Source: Adenophora triphylla var. japonica (lineage: Eukaryota > Streptophyta > Magnoliopsida > Asterales > Campanulaceae). Taken from it: DNA of 64,000 bases. Positions 34,168 through 44,134 of the stretch are shown one piece after another (position 1 is the stretch's first letter; every line of letters begins with the position of its first letter). The notes under the pieces are model-generated. The model searched no databases, had not been told where the DNA came from, and saw only the letters and a program-made list of their open reading frames with translations. The position numbers and the translations under genes were made by a program. The stretch spans positions 144,001 to 208,000 of the forward strand of contig JAFEMH010001244.1 of NCBI GenBank assembly GCA_022495995.1, written 5' to 3'.

Positions 34168-35108
34168 TTGAGAAGCTTTTCAAATCTGAGCCAAATGTTT
34201 CACCTACAGGCGGAGTTAGATGTGGAGACACATTCATTGACATAGCTAACACGGACAAATTATATGACATTGATATACTTTGCTTAGACTACTCACAGTG
34301 GTTTCATACCACCTTCCTATTTTATTCAACACTTTTTACACTTTTTCTCATTCACCTAATATTTCATCTACCCATTTCATTTAACCCCCTACAATAACTA
34401 ACTTAAATTAAATTTCAACTCCCTCCAACTCATCATTTTATATCCCATCACTTTGAGTGTTTTTTTTTTTTGTGTCCAAATCAAATGAAACTTATATCAA
34501 TTTGTAGGGGGAAAAAAATGATGAATTTTGGTGAAAAAAAAATTAAAAAAAAATTAATTTACTAGGTGATAATTAAGCTCAAATTGAAAAATGAGTGTTT
34601 TTTTTTTGTGTCCAAATCAAATGAAACTTATATCATTTTGTAGGGAAAAAAAAAAGATGAATTTTGGTGAAAAAAAAAATTAAAAAAAAAATAATTTACT
34701 AGGTGATAATTAAGCTCAAAGATTTGGGATAAAAAAAATTTTCGAAATTCGAACTGACCAATAAGAAGCTGCCACTTGTCACATCCAGGAAAAACAAAAA
34801 AAAAGAGGAAAACCACTGCACCTCACGCGCCTAGCCGGGGCGTGAGGTGCACTCGCCATGCCTAGGCCAATTACACGCTGACACGTGTCTTATTAAAAAA
34901 AAAAAAAAAACAACAAACCTTTCAACCCGGATGAAACTTTTAATTCAGCCAATTCATTTACCCCTCTTTCAACCACCCATTGCACCATTCCATCCACCTT
35001 AAACCCATTTCATCCCACAATTCAATCCTCCATTGTAGATAGCCTTACATCAACCCGATATCTCAACTGCAGAAAAAACTCATTTTGCAACAATGGAAAT
35101 GAAGCTGC
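34168..35108 (+). pseudogene. LysM-domain gene remnant, split by a MITE
   Basis: 34168-34286 reads GVRCGDTFIDIANTDKLYD, and after removal of the MITE 35048-35108 reads YINPISQLQKKLILQQW then a stop. Together these match the layout of a small plant LysM domain (…SGDTC..IA..Y.L….F..INPNLNC..L..GQWLC), clearly paralogous to the copy at 36998-37162. LysM domains bind GlcNAc-containing glycans such as chitin or Nod factors. The frame shifts at the MITE junction, the cysteines of the second half are lost and the 5' end is missing, so it is a pseudogene. Confidence 0.75.
34287..35044. mobile_element. PIF/Harbinger (Pong-like) MITE
   Basis: 758 bp flanked by TTA on both sides (34284-34286 and 35045-35047). 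Terminal inverted repeats are GACTACTCACAGTGG and (inverted) GGCTATCTACAATGG, 10 of 15 identical with all differences transitions. They resemble the Pong/mPing end GGCCAGTCACAATGG. It contains a 150-bp tandem duplication (34450-34720, GTGTCCAAATCAAATGAAAC) and GC-rich arms CTCACGCGCC/GGGGCGTGAGG. No transposase. Confidence 0.85.
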
Positions 35109-35142
35109 ATATGTATAGATAGAGCATTAATACACTACATCA

Positions 35143-35655
35143 TGTTGTGAATTTGGTGGTATCCCGTTGCAATCTAGACATAGAACAAAATACCCATAGG
35201 CACAATTATGGAAGAATCACACACACAAGAACACAAGAAATTGTTTACCCGGTTCATTCAACACATGAACTACGTCCGGGGGCAATTGCCAAGTTAATAT
35301 TGTATTAGACACCTTCTAATATGTTGCTACTACATGTTCTAGGTCGTATCTATGCTTATATAGCAGTACAAGGAAACTCTAAATCAAATTAAGAAGAGTT
35401 TGTATCAAAATAGGAAACAAAATCAGTCCAGAATTTTCCTCCCCGACACATGGGCGGTCGCCCAACACACCATGGGCGGTCGCTCATGATGAAAATCCTC
35501 CGAGCCATGCCTACTGACCAAGTGGGCGGTCGCCCACCACCACCTGGGCGGTCGCCCAACATGACAGAAGCTCCTCCACGATTTTCCTTCTTGATCTCAC
35601 CAACTCCTCCGACTTAGACTCCTTTTCCTCGTAGTTTAGGATTCCAATCCCAACA
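35143..35655 (-). mobile_element. Solo LTR with perfect 5-bp target duplication
   Basis: 513 bp with ends TGTTG...CAACA and CATCA on both sides (35138-35142 and 35656-35660). Minus orientation is suggested by TGTTGGGATTGG at the right end, a common copia-type LTR start. It carries four copies of GGGCGGTCGCCC or a close variant (35452, 35474, 35524, 35546). The internal region was probably removed by LTR-LTR recombination. Confidence 0.85.
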
Positions 35656-36791
35656 CATCAATGGATATTGAGCTAGACGTCACATTTGTGCATACCTAGC
35701 CTATTTAAAAGCTAATCTAGTGGTTTCATATCTGAATTGCTCAGTCTATTTATAACTGGCCGCTTTGCGTGTGACTGTTTCCAATATTTTCTAGCTTCTC
35801 TTAACGATCTAACCCTCTTTTCCCATATTTTCTTCTAGCCAACAGTTTTTGAGTTTGAACAAGTTAATGTTCTATGTGTTTCATATATTAACTTATTAAG
35901 CATGATTAGATAAAAGTTGGGAAGAGTGTAGACAAAGTAATAGCATGAAAAACAAAAGGCGCGCCATACAAATGGCAAATATGTAATAGCAAGTTAAACA
36001 ACGTTTCTCAAACTCCATAATGATACAAGGCTGTATTTGTTGCTCATATCATAGTCATGAAAATCCTTGTTTTTTGTTGAATGTCAGTAGAGGGCTATGT
36101 GAACAAAAAGTGAAATCCTATATCATGGCTATGTGTGATGCTTCTTCAGCACAACTTTCAAACATCGTATATTCCAATTGATTGTAATCTCTAGTTTAAA
36201 TCACCAGTTCATTGGTTAGATCTAATAATATAATCTATCAGCCCAAAACTCATGCATGGCAATGTTCTATAGCTTGTTTTCTTGTTTTTAGTCTTTCTTG
36301 TTTTTAGTCTCACTCATGAATCAGAATCTTGTAGTTTCGAAGGTATTTTTTTTTAGTTTTGTTTATATGCTTGTGTGTGCTGTGCTTAATGGAGCATATG
36401 AATAATAAAAAGAATAAAGTCAATTTTTATACACTCCTTGTGACAAGTCAATTTGGTTAATGCCAATTACCAAATGTCAAACAAGAATAAAGTATAATCT
36501 CATGGCCTTAAGCTCCTTCTAGGTCACATTACGATAATCTTACACTAAATTCTTGCATATTCCTTTTTATACACTCCTAGTTTCTATCACAATTTCATCA
36601 GTATGATCGAAACTGACTTGCGCTCTTTTTTCTTTTTCTTTTTTTCTAAATTTATTTGGATAAGAAACCAATTTGACTTTTTTAGTCACTGTCATGAAAC
36701 TCGTTCTTATAAATTGCATTGCTCAATGAAGGTGTTTCGTACCACAAAACTGGAAAAAAGAGTTCATCAACTTTCTTGTGAAAGAGGAGAT
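35656..36791. other. Intergenic sequence, no gene recognised
   Basis: AT-rich with no domain. It might include decayed intron or promoter of the LysM genes. TTTTTATACACTCCTNGT is repeated near 36426 and 36564 and may mark an eroded Stowaway end. Confidence 0.5.
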
Positions 36792-37162
36792 ATGGCAAAG
36801 GCTAATAGCAATAAGATGCCAATGATTCTTAACATGGCTTTGATTTTACTTTCCATACTCAAAAACATTTATTTTTTCTTAATCCCCGTGCCAAGTCAAA
36901 TTTAGAACATTAAACCGGAACAGAGGGAGTATATATTATTACCATACATATCTATATGCATATCATGGCCTTTTATCTGATGAAATGAATAGCTTACATG
37001 AAAGAGCCGGGATGCGCTGCTGTTGTTGGGGTGAAAAGTGGAGACACTTGCATTGACATTGCTACCTCATACAAGTTGAGCATTGAATACTTTGATTCCA
37101 TCAACCCCAATCTCAACTGCGAAAACCTCTTTGTTGGCCAATGGCTTTGTATCGATAACTAG
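36792..37162 (+). pseudogene. Small secreted LysM protein gene, interrupted by a Stowaway fragment
   Basis: 36792-about 36860 encodes MAKANSNKMPMILNMALILL, a signal-peptide-like start. 36998-37162 encodes a complete LysM domain: GVKSGDTCIDIATSYKLS, then FDSINPNLNCENLFVGQWLC and a stop. This matches small plant LysM proteins (about 100 residues, apoplastic, presumed glycan binding). Between the two lies the right end of a Stowaway element (ends ACAGAGGGAGTA near 36927) that disrupts the join. The downstream part is open from an ATG at 36998, so a 54-residue LysM peptide without signal peptide could still be made. An exon-intron arrangement with the MITE in the intron is the alternative. Confidence 0.7.
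36885..36927. mobile_element. Right end of a Stowaway-like MITE
   Basis: AATCCCCGTGCCAAGTCAAA, followed by a terminus ACAGAGGGAGTA. The matching left end is eroded or absent. Confidence 0.6.
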
Positions 37163-37481
37163 ACTCAAAACAGACAGATAATGCACCAATAAGTGATTGC
37201 ATGCATAAGGTACCTACCAGATGGATTGTAATCAAATCTCATGTAATGTATAAGCAGCTCGGTTGGACCAAATAAAATAAAAAGTTGTTTCGAGTAACTG
37301 CATGAATAATCTATTAATTTTGAAAATCATGCAGTCCATCTATTTCTGTCTCTCTTTATGTCTACGACTGCAAGTTGTTCGTTGTTCTACAATTTTAACT
37401 CCAAAGTTTATACCGCTTTTTGTAAGAGAAGGAACTCAAAGCAACCACTAATAGACAGTAGTAATATGAATTGACATACTC

Positions 37482-37619
37482 CCTCCGTCCCATTGATAAG
37501 TTTACAAACTTCCTCTTTAAGTGTCCGATTGATAAGTTACACTTTCCTAAAATGGAAATTTTATAATACTTCTTTATCAATGAGACCTACTTGTCTTACT
37601 CACAACAACTATCCAATCA
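37482..37619. mobile_element. Left half of a Stowaway MITE, cut by a copia element
   Basis: TACTCCCTCCGTCCCATTGA at 37480 is a standard Stowaway start. The interior ends at 37619, where a copia LTR begins; no right end was found. Confidence 0.75.
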
Positions 37620-37962
37620 TGTAGGAAATTAATTTAGGGTTTTCCCAAAACTTGATTTCTCATTTATTGATGTTTGAATATATAGGTTACAACAGTCCAG
37701 AAGGAAAAGAGGAAAAGATATCTTCTAAAAATCAAAATACTAAACAGAAACCTAGAAAGAAAAGGAAACTGAATCGTCAGATATTACGGCCTGGGCGGTC
37801 GCCCACTTGTACAAGCGTTTTTGTTTTGCTGAGATTTGGACCGCCCACTTGGCCTGGGCGGTCGCCCACTTGTACAGACGTTTTTGTGTTGCTGAGAAAA
37901 GGAGCTGGGCGGTCGCCCACTTCAGCTGGGCGGTCGCCCACTTGTACAGCGCCATCTTCACA
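37620..37962 (-). mobile_element. 3' LTR of a truncated copia element
   Basis: 343 bp. On the minus strand it starts TGTGAAGATGGCGC right after a polypurine tract TTGAGGGAGGG (37963-37975) and ends TTTCCTACA. It carries four GGGCGGTCGCCC palindromes (about 37793, 37856, 37908, 37928) within a CACTTGTACA-containing repeat of about 60 bp. Confidence 0.85.
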
Positions 37963-38638
37963 CCCTCCCTCAAGTTGAGCATGGGGATTAAGAATGCCCA
38001 ACTTGCTAACGAGCAAATCAAATTGTTGCTTCCCTAGAGCTTTAGTGAAAATGTCCGCCAGCTGCGTTTTAGTAGGAACATAGGAGGGAGATAAGACCAT
38101 CCGAAATTGCATCATGAATAAAATGGCAATCTATTTAGATGTGTTATGTTCGTTCATGAAAGACAAGGTTCTTAGCATGGGGATTAAGAATGCCCAACTT
38201 GCTAACGAGCAAATCAAATTGTTGCTTCCCTAGAGCTTTAGTAAAAATGTCCGCCAGCTGTGTTTTAGTAGGAATATAGGAGGGAGAGATAAGACCATCG
38301 GAAATAGCATCACGAACAAAATGGCAATCTATTTCGATGTATTTTGTTCGTTCATGAAAGACAGGGTTCTTAGCGATATCTAGAGCAGACTGGCTATCGC
38401 AAAAAATATTAATTGCATTGGGATGATGAACACCAAGACTCAGCAGTAGTCCTTTCAACCATTTCAATTCAGAGGTAAGGGCCGCCATAGAACGGTATTC
38501 CGCCTTGGCAGACGAACGAGACACAGTGGTTTGTTTATTCGTCTTCCAAGATATAGGGGAATGACCAAGAAACACAAGCCATCCAGAAAGAGAGCATCGA
38601 GTAATAGGGCAAGCAGCCCAATCCGAATCACACCATCC
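37963..38638 (-). pseudogene. Ty1/copia RNase H C-terminus with internal tandem duplication
   Basis: On the minus strand from 38638: DSDWAACPITRCSLSGW, LGHSPISWKTNKQTTVSRSS, AEYRSMAALTSELKWLK, NIFCDSQSALDIAKNPVFHE and PTKTQLADIFTKALG, the typical copia RNase H with its catalytic D/E residues. RNase H degrades the RNA strand during reverse transcription. A segment ending ...KLGILNPHA is repeated with period 196 bp (37981 and 38177). The right side is cut at 38638 by the Tat LTR, so integrase and RT are absent. Confidence 0.9.
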
Positions 38639-40288
38639 TGTAAGTGCTCCAATTTGAGCTTGTTAGAATTTTCGTTAGAAAATTAACGAAAGTTATAACA
38701 ATTCCAATAATTCCTAACATTCCTAACTTTTCTAACAAAGTAAGGGTAAAATGGGCATTGCCATTTAAAGTTAAACCAAGAAAAGAATCTCAAAAAGCAA
38801 AAGAAATTGGAAAAATCCGAATTAAGAAAGTTGAAAAACAGCAATCAGTTTGAATTTTCTGAAAATATTCCTCCTGTCCAACAGCCTACACTGTAGCAGA
38901 TGAACAGTGCACGCGTCGAACCCTATCCGCGCGGATATGATTGACACTCACAGTGTCCTATAAATTGAACCCTCCTCTCTCAGTTTACACAACACATTTT
39001 ACACACAGAAGCTGCATTTTGGCGAAAATTAGAGAGAAAACAGTGGGAATCCTTAGATTGCCACCATTTTCTCTTGAACCTTTCCCAATTTCACTTCAAC
39101 CATTCTCATATCACTCTTAAACACACCAAGCTCAAGCTTAAAACACTACTCAAGAGGAAGGTTAGGGAGAAAACATAGAGGACTTAAGTGTTATCTACTT
39201 GTTTTCTCTTTGATCAACTCTATCATCAAACCCTAAACACATTCAAGCCTTGAATCCACCCAAACACAAATCTAAAACACCAAATCTTGATACTCCTCAA
39301 GTCAAACACCAAATCTTGATACTCCTCAAGTCAAATTCCAAGCCTAGGAAGATAGGGTGTCACCATTGGTAAAGCCCTCCTTCTCAAAACCCTAAAATCC
39401 TCTTTTAACTTCTTGTTCATCTTGTTCTTCTTACTTGGATCTACTTGATGTCTAGTTTAACTTAAGTTTTGACCCAAGATGGTCATCTTGAAGTTCATCT
39501 TCATGAATGACCATCCCAAATGGTCCACATTTTAAATCTCTAGTTGATTTGTCTCTTTAATTTCATTTCTACAAATTCCTTTCCCTTTGCAAAGGACATG
39601 TTTAAACCCCATAAATTCCCCAAGGAAGACTTGAATATGATAACCACTTAACAAAAAGTAGTGGTATCAAGTCTAGGGATGAAAATGGGGTGAACATAGA
39701 TGCAAATCCCCCAAAAATCACATTTTCCCTCAAGAACATCTTGCTGTCCAGTAGCATTGTTCTGAGACCTCAGTCCATTTTCCTATTTTTTGGACCCAGT
39801 AAAACTTGGAAGTGGGTGTTGACTACAAAATACTTTTTGTAGACAACATCCAGAGCTTTCCAGACATATTTTTATCTTATTTTTTGAGTGAGTAAAACTC
39901 CTTTTTTCAATTTTTCTTTTAGAGGTCAGTTCATCAGCTTCTGGAAATCCTGATTTCACATCTGAGATTTCCAGAAGGTTTTGACCCCTCAAATTACTTC
40001 AAAAATGGAAAGTTCCTTTTCAGAAACCCTATTTAGGGTGTTTTAAGCAACTTTCATTCTCGGACTTTCCCCAGATTCTGAGGTTTTGAAGCCTTTAGGT
40101 CCATTTCAAAGTCAAGGGTCAACTGCCTTCTTTCATTCTGGCAGAATTGCTTTTCAAATCCAAAAATCTTTTGAGTGCCAAGACTCAATCCAAAAATCAT
40201 ACCAAAAATCTTGGGGATTGTTCAAAGTCTTATAAAGAGTTCCCCATTTTTGTTTTTCTCATTTTCAACTCATTTTGGTCAAAGCACA

Positions 40289-40335
<47 letters not shown>

Positions 40336-40530
40336 CAAAGGATTTCAAATGTTTGGAAGACTCGTTTTGCGAGGCGCGCCGGGTGCACACTAACGTCCTT
40401 CCCGACGCGTAACATGACCTCCGAACCTAAATCTCTGATCTCGGGCATTTTTCAAAGTTTTGGCCCTCAAAACAAAAATGGCGTGGCGACTCCGTTTTGA
40501 TTTTCACAAAAAAAAATCGGGTACATCACA
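38639..40530 (+). mobile_element. 5' LTR of Tat-1
   Basis: Starts TGTAAGTGCTCC and ends CATCACA. TATA box TATAAATT at 38959-38966. Contains a 27-bp duplication (AAACACCAAATCTTGATACT) near 39269-39325, a (CA)n run at about 40284-40333, and a GC-rich block GAGGCGCGCCGGGTGCAC...CCTTCCCGACGCGTAAC near 40370-40410. It also contains GCGTGGCGACTCCG at 40481-40494, a copy of the primer-site core. Confidence 0.85.
38959..38966 (+). promoter_or_regulatory. TATA box of the Tat-1 5' LTR
   Basis: TATAAATTGAACCCTCCTCT. The same arrangement is found at 50291 (3' LTR) and, as TATAAATAGAGCCCTCCTCT, at 58273 in the Tat-3 LTR, which supports it being the promoter. Confidence 0.75.
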
Positions 40531-40531
40531 G

Positions 40532-40549
40532 TGGCGACTCCGCTGGGGA
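40532..40549 (+). promoter_or_regulatory. primer-binding site of Tat-1
   Basis: TGGCGACTCCGCTGGGGA, one base after the LTR end. This form is the one described for Tat/Ogre elements (attributed there to tRNA-Arg); I cannot check the tRNA match here. Confidence 0.75.
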
Positions 40550-41921
40550 ACAAACAAGTTTTATCTTTTCAAAAAAAAAAAGAGAGAAAAACTTTTGAGG
40601 GTCAAGCTTCCGTCCCGACATTTGAAATCCTTTGTTTTGTGTATGTTGATTTTTGCACATTTTCGTGTTTGTTTTGGCCGCCTCGAAAAAAAGTCAAAAT
40701 TTTGACTGTCGGAAATCATGTCCCTAACTGTTGGAATTTTTGTGATTATGTGCTTATGTGTTCATTAATTTTCAAAAAAAAAAAATTCAAAAAAAAATTT
40801 TCAAAAAAAAATTTCAAAAAAAAAAAAGAAGAGAAAATTTTCAAAAAAAAAAAAATCATGCATCGTGCCTTTTAAGACACATAAAAAATCTCTATTTTAC
40901 TCAGAAAAAGAAGATAGACTGCTTGCACACTACGCGCACGTGATCGTACACTGCACACTACGTCCCTAACCCGGGGAAATCCTTGTCGCGGTCCGTTTGG
41001 TCTTATTACGCCTCTCGGACGAGCACAGGACTACCCAAACATCCCATGGAGCCTCGTGTCGACCATGCACTTGTCCGTGACACACTTTGTCCGAGACCCG
41101 GTTGGTTTTTAGTCTGGTCTGTGTCATGCCCTGTCTGTGTATAGACCTTTCCTTTCAAGCCTTTGTCGACATACCGACTCAATATCTTTCGGGACCACTA
41201 ATCGCCGAAGTTCCGCCGGTTTTCCGCCGCGGACTTTGACCAAGATATTGACCTGGCGCCTTGACTTCGGCTCGACTGGCACAAATTATACACTGACTCC
41301 CAAAGATTGACACCGAGTCATCAAGGATTAATGATTATTCCATGCCCAATTACGGCTTAACCGACGACAAGTCAAGATCAATTGTGGACGCTTATCGGTC
41401 CAAATCATGCCGACTTTTCGTCGAGCCCTCGGACATGATCTTGACTTTTGACATCGCCTTTGTCCGTAATTTACATCGAATGCTCGTTAAGACTCGATTA
41501 CCCGCCGACTTTTAGGATTGTTTTCTTTCGGTCGGTGGGACCCGCTTGCCCTATAGGACCCTCGCCCGGGCCGTCCACCCGGGAGGTCGAAATACGGGTG
41601 GAATACGAGGGGCTTATAGACGTAGTGACGGGGCCCACCGATCCAGATCCAGAGTAGTTTGCGAAAAGAAGAGCAATCTTTTCCAACCTATTAGGTTAAT
41701 AAAACATGTTTTAAGTAAACGTGAACAAATAATTGCATGTTGCATGAGCCCAGAGCCCAAACACTTACCCTCCTTCAATTCCCATACATCTCGAACCCTC
41801 GCGCCTTTTCCCGCAGCTCCTCCCGCACAAAGCTTGGTTCCGGACACCGGTCACCGTTTGATCAGCTGGGAAGAGTCAAGCGCATCGTCGCCTTCGCCGT
41901 TTATTCCGACTCCGGGTTTGA
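40550..41921 (+). other. Untranslated leader of Tat-1
   Basis: Starts with A-rich text (40760-40860: oligo-A separated by TTC). It then has blocks shared with Tat-3: CACACTACGCGCAC (40926), TCCCTAACCCGGGG (40962), and a strongly conserved block at about 41548-41640 (CCCTATAGGACCCTC, GGAGGTCGAAATAC, GGAATACGAGGGGCTTATAG). Open frames here are short and not conserved between the two elements, so I read it as leader, possibly with the packaging signal. Confidence 0.65.
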
Positions 41922-44134
41922 ATGTCCGCATCACCCGGTAATGATGGGGACAACGTCACTCCGCCTCCCGGGACTCCTCAAGAGACGCAATGGAATCCGC
42001 TAGCCGAACGTATGAGAGTGCGACAGAAGCACAAACAACAGCCTTATGGAGGCTATCAAAAGCCATGGATTGGCCGCCGCCTCAACCCAGTATGGCACCT
42101 TCACTGTGGAAGAAGAGGAAGACCTCAATCCCGCTTTTGGTCAACCCGACTACTCCAAGATGCCACCACCGGCCTCCCACGGTACTACCACCGAGCCCAT
42201 GCTCCTCGATCTCTGGTCGCCCGGCTCCCCAACCGCACCACCGGATCCGCGCAGCCTCGACGGGACGAGCGCCGCAATGCCTCAGCTGGGACAAAGTCGC
42301 ACGAAATGCCTTCCCATGGTTGGGGATACCCTGAATGCCACAAGAAATTGGGATCCCACCTCAGCTTGGGACCAATCAATCCGAACTTTCGCGACAACGG
42401 TTTGGAATGCCACCGCGGTTTGGTTCGGGGCAACGGTCAGGGAGCCCCTCCTCGGAATGATGCTAGCTGCCGCCTCACACAGCTTCCGCAAACCCATTTC
42501 TCACTCAGGGGTTCAATGGGTTACCAAGCCCCCATCCCAATTTCATCGGGAATCACCAGACCCACAGTATCCTCTCGGTTATGCATCCTCGCCACAACCA
42601 CCATGCAATTCAACAACCAGGGACAGCCGGCCGCGCACTTAAGCCTACTTATGGGCCTCACTCCGAAAATCCAAACCATCTGGCTACTCTCAGATCCGCC
42701 TCCATCTTCTCTGCCGATTGGAAGCCAACAAAGAAGTCGCCGGGTTCTATCCCTTTGCCCAAGCTCCTACCTACACTCCCCGGTAATTTGGGCCAAGGAC
42801 GAAGTTTTCACCTATGCTCCGGATATGGTATTCCTTCCACCAATGCACCACCAACAGCCTAGTCCTCTTCCTAGCTCAAATATCGGCTCGAGGCATTCCC
42901 GCTCCACCTTTGGATCCCCAATTGGCTTGGTTTATGGAGCAACACAAGGAAATGAAAGCACAGATTGCCGAATTGACCGCCAAAAAGAACACCGCTCTTC
43001 GGCCTACGTATCCCGACTCGATTGTCCCCCGCCTCACAAGTTTGTGATGCCCACTCTGGAATTGTTTGACGGGAGTGCATGCCCTAAAACTCACTTGGAC
43101 ACCTATACTTTGGCAATGAAGGCTAAGGGATGCACAAACCAGGCTTGGCCGATTACTTTAGTCTCTCTTTGAAGTTAGGGGCTTTGAAATGGTTTTTCCG
43201 ATTGCACTGAAGCTAGGGCTACTGGGAATAGATTACCAAGACTTTCACGTATAAGTATAAAGCCAACTTGGAATGGGAGACAAACAGAGTTGACACACGC
43301 AAACAACGATGCGGCGCCACTAATGAGAATATTGGGGATTTCTATAAGAGGTGGAACTTAAAGCTCAGCTGAAATGGCCATTCCTCCCTCTCGACGAGGA
43401 GCGCTAGACATCTTTCGGCCATGCTTGAAGCCGCATTTGAGAGCTTCCCTCAGCCACTTCCCCTACGCCGACTTGCGTGCAATGGTTAATTCCGGGGCTA
43501 AGTTTGAAAAGGCTTACAATCGCAGCTCGACCGCCGCACTCCGCCTACGGATATCGGGCTCCTCCTCCAACACTACTCTCGCTTTCGCTAAAGGCAAAGA
43601 GGCGATCGGCTACGCGGGACAGGACTGTAACAATGCCACTTCCTTTGTTCCCAAGAAGCCTGATGCATCCAGATCCCGGCTCCAAGACTTGAGAAACCTT
43701 GGGAGCCTTTAAGTGATATCTTTAGAGGATTGGTAAAAGAAGGTTTGCTCCGGCCTTTGGATAATTATCAGCCAAGAAACCCCAACGCTCCTTTGGATAC
43801 CTCCAAGCATTGTGCCTTTCATCGCACTCATGGGCACTGACGGATGATTGCGTCCCCGAAAAAGGCCATTCAAGGGTTGATTGAGCAAGGGAGGTTAGAG
43901 ATGCCTGAAGGGCCTAATACTATCAATAACCCGCTCCCTAACAACATGAGTGTCAACATGATCGAGTTTGGTGGTTCAAGCCTTGTGGGCATAATGGAAT
44001 TTGACTCGCCCCCTTGTGAGGTCGGTGAATCAGCCATCGCAGGCGATGCAAGTGTTTGGATTAAGCAAGAGATTGCCAAGGAAATCCTGATGGAAAGATC
44101 TGCAATAGCTCCCGTCTCCAGCGTCGAAGAATAG
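41922..44134 (+). pseudogene. Gag of Tat-1, frameshifted
   Basis: ATG at 41922 (CGAATGTCCGC) corresponds to the gag ATG of Tat-3 (CGAATGGCCGA). Recognisable blocks in order: DPQLAWFMEQHKEMKAQIAE (42918 onward), FVMPTLELFDGSACPKTHLD (43041 onward), YKANLEWETNRVDT, FYKRWNLKLS, and KHCAFHRTHGH with a following KKAIQGLIEQGRLEMPEGP (43806-43910). The last is the Cys/His nucleic-acid-binding motif typical of Tat gag. The blocks are in different frames; a missing G after GGGCACTG near 43840 is one example. Gag would form the virus-like particle and bind element RNA. No pol follows: the frame ends at 44134 and non-coding text begins. Confidence 0.85.

Noticed and set aside
40230..40448. Frames with (Cys-Val)n or (His-Thr)n
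   Set aside because: Produced by the (CA)n microsatellite in the Tat-1 LTR.
41448..43172. An Ogre-type ORF1 upstream of gag
   Set aside because: Frames upstream of 41922 are short and not shared with Tat-3; the long frame from 41922 is gag itself in a partly shifted frame.
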